A program made the position numbers and the translations under genes. The notes beneath the pieces were generated by a model that was given only the letters and a program-made list of their open reading frames with translations, ran no database searches and was not told where the DNA came from. 64,000 nt of DNA from Blautia_A aquisgranensis (GTDB lineage Bacteria; Bacillota; Clostridia; Lachnospirales; Lachnospiraceae): NCBI RefSeq assembly GCF_040096615.1, contig NZ_JBBMEJ010000010.1, forward strand, positions 73,701 through 137,700. Direction: 5' to 3'. Of this stretch, positions 43,160 through 51,144 are shown piece by piece (the stretch's first letter is position 1; each line of letters opens with the position of its first letter).

Positions 43160-44821
43160 TTATTCTACAGAAATCAGATAATAGTAGATCGGCTGTCCAC
43201 CCTGGTTCAGCTCAACCTCGCAATCCGGATACTTCTCAGTCAGAGCATCGGAAAGTGCTTCCGCATCCTCCTCCGTTACATCCTCACCATAATAGATACT
43301 GATGATCTCAGACTCCTCATCAACCATATCCTCTACCATAGCCTCTGCAACCTGAAGACGCTCTTTTCCTACTGCAAGAATACCGGCATCACCGATTCCC
43401 ATAATATCTCCCTCATGGATCTCTTTATCGTCAATGCGGGTATCGCGTACTGCATAAGTCACCTGACCGGTCTTAACTCTGGAGATCGCATCTGTCATAG
43501 AAGCAAGATTCTCCTCACCGTTCTTCTCCGGAACAAAGCTGATCATTGCAGAAATTCCCTGCGGGATCGTCTTGGTCGGTACTACAATGATCTCCTTATC
43601 CTCTGTGAGATCTCTGGCCTGGTTCGCTGCAAGGATAATATTTTTATTATTCGGGAAAATATAAATTGTTTTTGCATTTACTTTCTCGATAGCATTGAGC
43701 ATATCTTCAGTACTCGGATTCATGGTCTGACCGCCCTCGATCAGATAATCCACGCCAAGCTCGCGGAAGATCTCGGAAAGTCCGACTCCTACAGATACGG
43801 AAATAAATCCATAATCCTTCGGTGGCTCTTTCGCATTCTCAGCCTGCTCCTTCGCAAGTTTCTCAGCATCCTTGATAAGCTTCTCCTGATGCTCCTCACG
43901 CATATTGTCAATCTTCATACGGGAAAGCTGTCCGTATGTGAGTGCGCGCTCAAAAGCCTGTCCCGGATGGTTGGTGTGTACATGCACTTTTACGATCTCA
44001 TCGTCTGCTACAAGTACAATGGAATCACCGATGGAATCCAGGAATTCACGGAAACGGTTGACTTCCTCCTGCGGAAGCGGTTTCTCCAGGAGAATGATAA
44101 ACTCTGTGCAATATCCGAATTTAATATCCGCCTCAGCCTGCGGGGAAATCTTTGTAATCTTCGGCGCGGCAGATGCTTCAAACTGGGAATAATCTACTTC
44201 TTTACCATGAAAACCGTCAATAGCGCCGCGGAAAACCTCCAGAAGTCCCTGACCACCGGAATCCACAACACCGGCTTCTTTCAGTACAGGAAGCATCTCC
44301 GGTGTTCTGGCAAGAGTCTCCTCAGCATGTTTGAAAATACCATCAAAAAACTCTTCCAGATCTGCTGCCTCGCCAGCAAGCTCATTAGCCTTGTCTGCTG
44401 CTGCTCTGGCAACAGTAAGGATGGTTCCTTCTTTTGGTTTCATTACAGCTTTATACGCTGTCTCAACACCACGTTCCATAGCTGCGGCAATCGCCGGTGC
44501 ATCCAGATCTGACAGTTTACGAACTCCCCGTGTAAATCCACGCAGAAGCTGTGACAGGATAACACCTGAGTTACCTCTGGCACCACGAAGGGAACCGGAA
44601 GAAATCGCTTTCGCCAGTGTCTCCATATCCGGATCAGCAAGAGCTCCTACCTCAGAAGCGGCAGACATGATGGTAAGCGTCATGTTCGTTCCCGTATCCC
44701 CGTCAGGTACGGGAAACACATTCAGTTCATTGATCCATTCTTTCTTCGCTTCCAGGTTCTTGGCTCCGGCCAGAAACATCCTGGAAAGTATTTTAGCATC
44801 TATGGTTTTGTTATTCACCAC
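43160..44821 (-). CDS. DAK2-domain protein of the YloV/FakA type
   Basis: 553 aa. The N-terminal DAK2 kinase-like domain contains PVPDGDTGTNM, the RGARGNSGVILSQLLRGF motif and the DSGGQGLLEVFRG motif. The C-terminal half is the FakA-type domain. In Firmicutes FakA phosphorylates fatty acids bound to FakB/DegV-type proteins; this paralogue may do that, though no degV gene is nearby. Pairs with an Asp23-family gene upstream (yloU-yloV order) and recG downstream. Confidence 0.92.
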   Translation of the reverse strand: MVNNKTIDAKILSRMFLAGAKNLEAKKEWINELNVFPVPDGDTGTNMTLTIMSAASEVGALADPDMETLAKAISSGSLRGARGNSGVILSQLLRGFTRGVRKLSDLDAPAIAAAMERGVETAYKAVMKPKEGTILTVARAAADKANELAGEAADLEEFFDGIFKHAEETLARTPEMLPVLKEAGVVDSGGQGLLEVFRGAIDGFHGKEVDYSQFEASAAPKITKISPQAEADIKFGYCTEFIILLEKPLPQEEVNRFREFLDSIGDSIVLVADDEIVKVHVHTNHPGQAFERALTYGQLSRMKIDNMREEHQEKLIKDAEKLAKEQAENAKEPPKDYGFISVSVGVGLSEIFRELGVDYLIEGGQTMNPSTEDMLNAIEKVNAKTIYIFPNNKNIILAANQARDLTEDKEIIVVPTKTIPQGISAMISFVPEKNGEENLASMTDAISRVKTGQVTYAVRDTRIDDKEIHEGDIMGIGDAGILAVGKERLQVAEAMVEDMVDEESEIISIYYGEDVTEEDAEALSDALTEKYPDCEVELNQGGQPIYYYLISVE

Positions 44822-44838
44822 AAGTTCCTCCTCTAAAA

Positions 44839-45198
44839 CTAATCTATAGCGCGTACGCCCTCAACCATAATGTTGATCTTCTCGATCTCCATTCCTGTAA
44901 AGGCTTCGACTTTATATTTCACATTGTTGACAAGATTGTCTGCAATCGTGCTGATATTCACGCCATATGCTACAATGACATGGAAATTCAGTCGGATCTT
45001 ATTATCATCGGTGATCTTGACACTGATTCCATGTTTCAGGCTGTCAATACGCAAAAGCTTGACCAGTCCGTCCTTCATACTGATAGCTGCCATTCCTATA
45101 ATACCAAAGCACTCTACTGCCACACTGCCGGCATAGGTTGCAATGACATCCGTATCAATTACGATCTGACCCAATCCGGAATTTATACGTCCATTCAT
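44839..45198 (-). CDS. Asp23/Gls24-family envelope stress protein (YloU-like)
   Basis: 119 aa. The family features are GQIVIDTDVIATYAGSVAVE near the N-terminus and the C-terminal helices NISTIADNLVNNVKYKVEA. It is the first gene of the yloU-yloV-recG run and starts at 45198 (GGAGGTAACC RBS). These proteins support the DAK2 partner or membrane stress adaptation. Confidence 0.93.
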   Translation of the reverse strand: MNGRINSGLGQIVIDTDVIATYAGSVAVECFGIIGMAAISMKDGLVKLLRIDSLKHGISVKITDDNKIRLNFHVIVAYGVNISTIADNLVNNVKYKVEAFTGMEIEKINIMVEGVRAID

Positions 45199-45235
45199 AT
45201 GGTTACCTCCAATGTTTCATTTTGTATATAAAAAT

Positions 45236-45264
45236 ATTATACCCTTTTTTTGTTAATTACGCAA
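45236..45264 (-). promoter_or_regulatory. Promoter of the yloU-yloV-recG run
   Basis: TTGCGT, 17 nt, TATAAT on the minus strand; about 40 nt upstream of the start at 45198. Confidence 0.68.
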
Positions 45265-45355
45265 TGATAGAGTTCAACTTGTTTCAGCGTTTCTTCCACT
45301 CTTTGTCGTAAAACCATGTTATATAAGGAATTTTTCATAAATTTTCTTTTTTTGC

Positions 45356-45384
45356 TTGCAAAAGATCAATTCTTCTGTTAGAAT
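45356..45384 (+). promoter_or_regulatory. Promoter of rpmB
   Basis: TTGCAA, 17 nt, TAGAAT, 30 nt before the rpmB start; divergent from the yloU promoter. Confidence 0.68.
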
Positions 45385-45414
45385 GGTGAATGTTGATAAA
45401 AGGAGGTGCTATTC

Positions 45415-45603
45415 ATGGCTAAATGTGCAATCTGCGATAAAGGAGCTCATTTCGGAAACAATGTGAGTCATTCCCATAGAAGATCCAACAAAATGTGGAA
45501 ATCCAACGTTAAATCCGTCAGAGTAAAAACAACTGCCGGCGGAGCAAAGAAAATGTATGTATGTACTTCTTGTTTAAGATCCGGAAAAGTTGAAAGAGCA
45601 TAA
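45415..45603 (+). CDS. rpmB: 50S ribosomal protein L28
   Basis: 62 aa bL28. Begins MAKCAICDKGAHFGNNVSHS with a CxxC pair, and has a second CTSC pair near the C-terminus, the zinc-binding (C+) form. ATG at 45415 follows AAAGGAGGTGC; three codons upstream in the frame are not needed. Single-gene unit with promoter and terminator. Confidence 0.97.
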   Translation: MAKCAICDKGAHFGNNVSHSHRRSNKMWKSNVKSVRVKTTAGGAKKMYVCTSCLRSGKVERA

Positions 45604-45615
45604 GTAGTATCGTAT

Positions 45616-45647
45616 GCCCCCGTATAGTGCGGGGGCTGTTTTTTTGC
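45616..45647 (+). terminator. Terminator of rpmB
   Basis: GCCCCC / GGGGGC stem with a 9-nt loop (CGTATAGTG region), then TGTTTTTTT, 13 nt after the stop. Confidence 0.9.
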
Positions 45648-45726
45648 ATTTTTTATTTTTCTGAAACATTGTGGAATAATTTTTCGTAAAAAAAGCGGAA
45701 AACCTGCTCTCCCGCAAGCTCTCCGC

Positions 45727-45864
45727 CTATCTGCAAAACATATGGTATCCACACAGCAGGCACGCTACCGCTATGCCGATCACGATCAGATTCTCTGTGA
45801 TCAGAATTCCCAGAACCATTCCCACACCGATAAAGAACAGCATAAATCCTGCCAGTCTTCCCAT
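45727..45864 (-). CDS. Small membrane protein, 45 aa
   Basis: ATG at 45864, stop at 45727. The peptide has two short membrane stretches, FMLFFIGVGMVLGIL and LIVIGIAVACLLCGYH, ending in MFCR. The overlapping frames have no such composition. Only a weak purine-rich site (AGAAGAGC) precedes it. It lies 55 nt after gerW in the same direction. Unrecognised; support is composition and position. Confidence 0.5.
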   Translation of the reverse strand: MGRLAGFMLFFIGVGMVLGILITENLIVIGIAVACLLCGYHMFCR

Positions 45865-45919
45865 GCTCTTCTGCCTGCCACTGCATTCTTATTACAGTAT
45901 ATGCAAAAAAGCAGCTAAA

Positions 45920-46288
45920 TCATTCCACAGTCTCCTCATCAGAATCACTGTTTCCTCCCGGTGCAAAACGGTTCACAAAATCCGGAACCATGTCCAGAAC
46001 CTTGGTAAGACCATCCTGATTCTTCACATTTACAAGCTTGGTCGTTCCATTCTGGATCACAAGCACTGCACACGGAGACATCTTACCTGCAAGACCGCCG
46101 CCTCCGTTATTTTTCTTATCTCCCTCAAAAGCTCCGGCACCGACACCGAAAGATACATCTACCAGAGGAAGAATAATGGTATCCCCCACATGGATCGCAT
46201 CACCAACAACTGTTTTGGCTGACACAAATCCGTCCATTCCTTTAAATAATGAATTCACGGTATCCTTGAAATTATTCTCTTTCTCCAT
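45920..46288 (-). CDS. gerW: GerW/YtfJ-family sporulation protein
   Basis: 122 aa. The VVGDAIHVGDTIILPLVDVS and FGVGAGAFEGDKKNNGGGG stretches, then LAGKMSPCAVLVIQNG, identify YtfJ/GerW. GerW is made in the forespore and is needed for normal L-alanine germination in Bacillus subtilis. Overlaps the DUF2953 gene by 17 nt, the same order as ytfI-ytfJ. Confidence 0.9.
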   Translation of the reverse strand: MEKENNFKDTVNSLFKGMDGFVSAKTVVGDAIHVGDTIILPLVDVSFGVGAGAFEGDKKNNGGGGLAGKMSPCAVLVIQNGTTKLVNVKNQDGLTKVLDMVPDFVNRFAPGGNSDSDEETVE

Positions 46289-47414
46289 GATTTACCTCCT
46301 TATGTCTCCATCGGTGGATGACGTATTTGATATTTTTATTAAAATAAAGTTCTGCTGCCATCTTCAGAAGTATAACTCCATAAATCCGGCCTTTCAGCAT
46401 AACCTCTCCTTCCAGTACATTCTCGCCGTCAAAGAGAGGATTAACTGCTATTGCATTTTTATGGAAAGGAATCGTCATACCCATAACCGCCAGCACAGTT
46501 CCTGTTATTGCAGGATCTTCACTTCCGAACGTGATCTTACCGGTAAGCCTGGTTGGCAGAATATGATGCAAAAGCTTCTTTGCATCTTTCCATACAAAAA
46601 AGATTGCCTCCCTGGTGCGAGGATGATCAATAAATTCTTTATACCAATTTATCTTACCACAGAATTTTTTGATTGTTAACCGGATATTCTGAATTTTTTC
46701 GAATATTCGGGACGGTATTCCCAAAGCCTTCCTGATCACAGTACCAAAACCTGAAACTGCTTTTTTTATTCTTCCCGCTATTTCAAAAATTAAGCTTATA
46801 AACCGGTTCTCTTTCTGATTCTCCAGATCAGAATCTGAAATGTTTTCATCCATTTTCTCAGTCTGCACTGTTTTCTGAACATACGGTTTCTGAACTTCTG
46901 TTCTGTTATCATCTTCTGACTTGGATATATCGAATGTTATATTTTTTTCCGGCTCTGTATCCTTCTGCGAATCTCGAGATATTCCTTTTGGCTTATCAGT
47001 CTCATCTATGATCCGTACCGATGGCTTCTGACTCTCTTCTTTCTTATTTTTTTGTTTCTTATTCCCGGATCGGGATCTCTTTTTTTCTGATTCCCCGGTT
47101 GTGAAAGAATGTGGCTTTTTCTTCTTTCTGTGAAACAGCTTTTTTATCCTGGAAAAGGAAATCCCCAGAATATAAAATTCAAACTCCGGAGTTCCATTTC
47201 GAAAAAAAGCCTTCACAGCAATCCCGTGAAAAAGCCAGCTGACTTCACCGAAAGCCTCAATCTCTTTAATTCCCACTGCCCGTTCTTTCTCCGCTCTGGC
47301 TCTGTACCTCACAGGACAGAACAAAAGCAGCAGCAGAACCAGAAAGATCAAGCCTGCAATTATCCCCAGAAGAATCAGTATAAATTTTATTATCAGCCAT
47401 AATATATGCAACAT
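46272..47414 (-). CDS. DUF2953 membrane protein (YtfI-like)
   Basis: 380 aa. N-terminal membrane helix (LIIKFILILLGIIAGLIFLV, residues ~6-32), then a charged low-complexity middle (~100-200, Lys/Glu/Asp-rich), and a C-terminal domain with GKITFGSEDPAITGTVLAVMG and NPLFDGENVLEGEVML. DUF2953 genes sit next to gerW/ytfJ, as here. Function is not established. Confidence 0.88.
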   Translation of the reverse strand: MLHILWLIIKFILILLGIIAGLIFLVLLLLLFCPVRYRARAEKERAVGIKEIEAFGEVSWLFHGIAVKAFFRNGTPEFEFYILGISFSRIKKLFHRKKKKPHSFTTGESEKKRSRSGNKKQKNKKEESQKPSVRIIDETDKPKGISRDSQKDTEPEKNITFDISKSEDDNRTEVQKPYVQKTVQTEKMDENISDSDLENQKENRFISLIFEIAGRIKKAVSGFGTVIRKALGIPSRIFEKIQNIRLTIKKFCGKINWYKEFIDHPRTREAIFFVWKDAKKLLHHILPTRLTGKITFGSEDPAITGTVLAVMGMTIPFHKNAIAVNPLFDGENVLEGEVMLKGRIYGVILLKMAAELYFNKNIKYVIHRWRHKEVNHGERE

Positions 47415-47418
47415 CTGT

Positions 47419-47730
47419 TCACCTGTTCTCCAGATATTCTCTTATTTTTAAATTGCCTGTCTCTCTGTAGACCTGCTCAATGATATCCTGCACCATCTGG
47501 ACAGCCCCGTCCTTTCCCTTTGCAATTCCTACAATCGGAGGGCAGATTGCTCTGGCTCCCCGCTGCGTCAGGACTGCCGTGGAAAGAATCTCCAGAATGT
47601 TTCCGGGATTATCGGACAATGTGACTACATAAATCCCCGGAACATATTTCCCGACAATGATCCTCGCCCTGGTTCTTCCGGGATCTTTTATCGTTTCATC
47701 AACATAATAATTCCGTATCCATTTCAGCAT
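47419..47730 (-). CDS. Conserved hypothetical protein, 103 aa
   Basis: Soluble. Contains GKYVPGIYVVTLSDNPGN and RGARAICPPIVGIAKGKDGA, a compact alpha/beta pattern, followed by a C-terminal helix. I do not recognise the family. Four nucleotides separate it from the DUF2953 gene, so it belongs to the ytfI-gerW run. Confidence 0.75.
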   Translation of the reverse strand: MLKWIRNYYVDETIKDPGRTRARIIVGKYVPGIYVVTLSDNPGNILEILSTAVLTQRGARAICPPIVGIAKGKDGAVQMVQDIIEQVYRETGNLKIREYLENR

Positions 47731-47762
47731 TCTGCAGTCACCTCCCGTCCAGTTAATGTCAA

Positions 47763-47793
47763 ACAGGGCTGCGTACTAAACACAGCCCTGTTC
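47763..47793 (-). terminator. Terminator after the NUDIX gene
   Basis: AACAGGGCTG pairs with CAGCCCTGTT with a 10-nt loop, 5 nt beyond the stop codon; followed by TTTGAC on the minus strand. Confidence 0.78.
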
Positions 47794-47798
47794 GGTTC

Positions 47799-48254
47799 CT
47801 AAAAATACTTCTGCTGTTTCGCCCAGATACCCTCACTTCGCATCTCCAGATATTCCTGATACGCCTGTTCCACGATATGCTTCTCGTTGGAAAAACGAAG
47901 AAGATGATAGATCTCGTGAAACTTGTAATATCCGGAATCTACGAAATATTCCTCTCGCTGGGGTTTGCTATGATAATTATCAGCTATCATGAGGTACCAG
48001 TGTACCTCTTTCATTACCACATCCTCCGGAACAGTAAAATTATACTGACTCTTGCCGATATACTTCACAATAGAAGCTCTCACACCAGCTTCTTCTCTTA
48101 CTTCACGTAAAGCAGTCTGTTCAAAAGTCTCGCCTTTTTCTACGGTTCCTTTGGGAAGCACCCATCCTTCATAACGGTTCCTGTAGGATTTATACAATGC
48201 CAGGATCTTACCCCGATGAATTACCACACCGCCACAGCTTGTTGCTTCTATCAT
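47799..48254 (-). CDS. NUDIX hydrolase
   Basis: 151 aa. The Nudix box runs KGTVEKGETFEQTALREVREEAGV (G-x5-E-x7-REUxEEXGU, residues ~38-60), binding Mg and cleaving nucleoside-diphosphate derivatives. The preceding GWVLP is typical. The ATG at 48254 follows AGGAGGATTGCAAT, and the gene has its own promoter, so it is not simply part of the division cluster. Substrate unknown. Confidence 0.9.
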   Translation of the reverse strand: MIEATSCGGVVIHRGKILALYKSYRNRYEGWVLPKGTVEKGETFEQTALREVREEAGVRASIVKYIGKSQYNFTVPEDVVMKEVHWYLMIADNYHSKPQREEYFVDSGYYKFHEIYHLLRFSNEKHIVEQAYQEYLEMRSEGIWAKQQKYF

Positions 48255-48297
48255 ATTGCAATCCTCCTGTAATGCGTGTGTCTTTTGCACTGACTAC

Positions 48298-48326
48298 AGT
48301 ATACCTCTTTTGGGGCTTATAGGCAA
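48298..48326 (-). promoter_or_regulatory. Promoter of the NUDIX gene
   Basis: TTGCCT, 17 nt, TATACT on the minus strand, ~45 nt before the start. Confidence 0.6.
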
Positions 48327-48362
48327 GGGTAAAGAGCTATATACTATCGCAAATTTCCAAAC

Positions 48363-49856
48363 TTAATCAAAATAATATGCATCAAATACATCTGCCGCAA
48401 CAGGTACTGCTGCCTCACTTCCTGTTCCGCCGTTTTCTACAATCACTGCAATTGCAATATCCGGATCATCCACATTGGAATATCCTACAAACCAGGAATG
48501 GCTCGAGCCATTTTCGTCAAACTCCGCAGAACCGGTTTTTCCGGCTACTGTATATCCACGGCCATTCAGAGCAGATGCAGTACCATTCTCTACTACATTT
48601 TTCATCAGCTTTCCGAGAATATTTGCCTCATTGCTGGTCATCAGACGTTTATACTCGGATTTCTCCGTTTCGCTGACTGTATCGCCGGAGTTATTTACGA
48701 TCTTATCAATCATAGTCGGTTTCATCAGTACACCATCATTGGCGATCGCACTGGTGATCAACGCCATGTGCATAGGAGAAACCAGTGTGTTTCCCTGTCC
48801 AATAGAAGTCTGCATTACCAACGGGTTAGGTGAATTCTTATCCAGGCTGAAACGGCTGGTCTTGTAGGAATTCAAAGGCAGCGCTTTATTAAAAAGCAGA
48901 TCCTCTGCTGTACTTCTGAGAGAATCACCTCCAAGGCTCAGTCCCATATCAGCAAATGCACAGTTACAGGAATGTGCAAATGCAGAGTAGAAATCCTCCT
49001 GACCATGAACCGTGCCATTATAACACTGAATCGTATGGTCATCCACCGTGATACTTCCCTGACAGAGATAAGAATATCCCTCCAGAGATCCTTTCTGTCG
49101 GAAATAATCCAGCGCCGTTACGATCTTAAATGTAGATCCGGGAGGATAAGCACCATTCGTTGCACGGTTCAGAAGACTACTGTTATTCTCATCATTAATA
49201 AGGGAATCCCAGTTCTCAGCAATGGTATTCGGGTCAAAATCCGGCTTACTTACCATCGCCAGAATCCTTCCTGTGGAAGGCTCTATCACAACAACCGCTC
49301 CCCTTCTGTCACCAAGAGAATTATAAGCTGTCGTCTGAAGATCCGCACTCAGACTGGATATTACCGTATCTCCCTGATTTTTTTTGCCAAGAAATTCATT
49401 CTTCATCTGCTCCAGGAAAAAGGAATGAGACGTCAGAAGCTGAAAATTCGCTTCCGACTCCAGTCCACTCTTTCCATTAGTATCATAACCCACGGCATGA
49501 GCAAAAATATTGGCATACGGATAAGATCTCTGCTCCGTACCGTCCTCAGACACATTGGTCTGTGCCAGGATCTCTCCATCAGAAGACTGAATACTTCCAC
49601 GAACAACACGGTCCGAAAAAGTGTCCTGTCTGGTATTGTACGGGCTGTTGATAAAATCATCACTTTTTACTGCATCAAAATAAATAAGATAACCGATCAG
49701 ACTGACAAAAATCAGTATAAAGAAAGCGGATACAAATGTATACGGTCGGTTCCTGCGTCTACGGTGTCTGGCGACTTCCCGGTCTCGCAGACGCTGTTCT
49801 CTTTCCTCTTCTTTCAAACGTTTCTTTTCGCTGCGTCTCAATATCTTCGTCCTCAT
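48363..49856 (-). CDS. Class B penicillin-binding protein (PbpA/FtsI-like)
   Basis: 497 aa. A very basic cytoplasmic tail (residues ~1-37), a membrane anchor (TFVSAFFILIFVSLIGYLIY) and then the transpeptidase. The active-site motifs are PPGSTFKIVTALDYF (SxxK), SCNCAF (SxN) and AGKTGSAEF (KTG). It cross-links peptidoglycan. The partner SEDS gene ends inside it: the two overlap 98 nt in different frames. A later TTG start near residue 14 is possible. It resembles FtsW-PbpA pairs of Actinobacteria and Lachnospiraceae. Confidence 0.92.
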   Translation of the reverse strand: MRTKILRRSEKKRLKEEEREQRLRDREVARHRRRRNRPYTFVSAFFILIFVSLIGYLIYFDAVKSDDFINSPYNTRQDTFSDRVVRGSIQSSDGEILAQTNVSEDGTEQRSYPYANIFAHAVGYDTNGKSGLESEANFQLLTSHSFFLEQMKNEFLGKKNQGDTVISSLSADLQTTAYNSLGDRRGAVVVIEPSTGRILAMVSKPDFDPNTIAENWDSLINDENNSSLLNRATNGAYPPGSTFKIVTALDYFRQKGSLEGYSYLCQGSITVDDHTIQCYNGTVHGQEDFYSAFAHSCNCAFADMGLSLGGDSLRSTAEDLLFNKALPLNSYKTSRFSLDKNSPNPLVMQTSIGQGNTLVSPMHMALITSAIANDGVLMKPTMIDKIVNNSGDTVSETEKSEYKRLMTSNEANILGKLMKNVVENGTASALNGRGYTVAGKTGSAEFDENGSSHSWFVGYSNVDDPDIAIAVIVENGGTGSEAAVPVAADVFDAYYFD

Positions 49857-51138
49857 CTTCCCTCAGAATATACAGTCCCTGAATAATAGCAAGCATCAGG
49901 ATGGTACACATGACAGAGCTTCCTCCATAACTCACAAGCGGAAGGGTAACACCTGTCATAGGAATAAACTTCGTTGCACCGCCAATTGTCAGGAATACCT
50001 GAAAAGCATATTCTGTTCCAAGCCCCAGTGCAATCAGCTTATAAAACGGGTTACGGATTTTCAGCGCAATGGTAACGATCATCAGGAAAAAGCTGGTACA
50101 TACCAGAATCAGGCAAATTGCAAAAATACCGCCCAGTTCCTCACAGATTGCGCTGAAAATAAAGTCATTCTTTACAACCGGAATCTTTTCCGGTGAGCCC
50201 TGGCAAAGTCCCATTCCAAACCAGCCTCCGGTTCCGATTGCAAACAGTGACTGCACAATCTGATAACCTTCATTCTGGTAAACGGCCATAGGATCTCTCC
50301 AGGCACTGACTCTCTGACGCACATGCCCGAAAAGATGATACGCGATCACTGCTCCAACACATCCGCCGCCAAGTCCCAGCAACATATATCCGGGATTCCT
50401 GGTTGCCACATAGATCAACACAAGATATGTGACAAAAAAGATCACCGCGCTTCCAAGGTCTCTGGAAAGAACCAGGATACCCACATGAAGCGCTGCAACA
50501 ACTGTTGCCAGTACAACCTTACGGAAATCTACTCTTCCGCAGAGAATGGATGCCATAAAAAATACAAACGTGATCTTGATCACCTCAGAGGGCTGAATTC
50601 CCATCAAGGAAAGTTTCGCGCCATAACTTGTTCTGGCCAGAACAAGAACTGCTGCCAGAAGCACGATACCGATTCCCGCATAGACCCATGTAAGATCCTT
50701 GAGAAATTTCATCTTCCTTATCATAACCGGGATTACCAGCGCCACTGCGCTTCCCACTGCCACGATCAGAAGCTGCTTATTGGCAGATGGAAGTGACAAT
50801 CGGCACAGCATGATGAATCCCACGCTCAGAAGCATGCACATGTTATTCAGAAGCAGAAGTGAAGCTTCTTTATAAATGATCCTGTATAAGATCTGGATCG
50901 CCGCAAAAAAGATCATCATCTCTATATAGAACAGGATGACCTTAAAATCCATGCTCTTTAAACAGATCACAAGAAATGCTGTGAAATCGATAAAAAAGAT
51001 CATGGTCAGCTGCTGATGAAGCAGCTCATTTTTTTCCTCCTCATCCTGTCTCCACACCATGTAAAAGCAGTGAAAGGTGTAGACGATCATCAACGTGAGG
51101 ATCACATACTTAGATAATTCTGTAATTACATTAATCAT
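49759..51138 (-). CDS. SEDS-family peptidoglycan polymerase/FtsW-RodA-like
   Basis: 459 aa with about ten membrane helices. SEDS marks are GAKLSLMGIQPSEVIKITFV, LSRDLGSAVIFFVTYLVLIY, and the conserved FIPMTGVTLPLVSYGGSS near residue 395. Ends in a basic/acidic tail (EDEDEDIETQRKETFERRGK). It polymerises glycan strands with the adjacent class B PBP. Whether division (FtsW) or elongation (RodA) cannot be decided here; zapA and U32 neighbours lean to division. 7 nt from the U32 gene stop. Confidence 0.93.
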   Translation of the reverse strand: MINVITELSKYVILTLMIVYTFHCFYMVWRQDEEEKNELLHQQLTMIFFIDFTAFLVICLKSMDFKVILFYIEMMIFFAAIQILYRIIYKEASLLLLNNMCMLLSVGFIMLCRLSLPSANKQLLIVAVGSAVALVIPVMIRKMKFLKDLTWVYAGIGIVLLAAVLVLARTSYGAKLSLMGIQPSEVIKITFVFFMASILCGRVDFRKVVLATVVAALHVGILVLSRDLGSAVIFFVTYLVLIYVATRNPGYMLLGLGGGCVGAVIAYHLFGHVRQRVSAWRDPMAVYQNEGYQIVQSLFAIGTGGWFGMGLCQGSPEKIPVVKNDFIFSAICEELGGIFAICLILVCTSFFLMIVTIALKIRNPFYKLIALGLGTEYAFQVFLTIGGATKFIPMTGVTLPLVSYGGSSVMCTILMLAIIQGLYILREDEDEDIETQRKETFERRGKRTASARPGSRQTP

Positions 51139-51144
51139 ACACTT

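Noticed and set aside
45653..45886. 77-codon minus frame overlapping the small membrane gene
   Set aside because: Composition is mixed polar and unlike a real protein; the overlapping 45-codon frame is a clear membrane protein.
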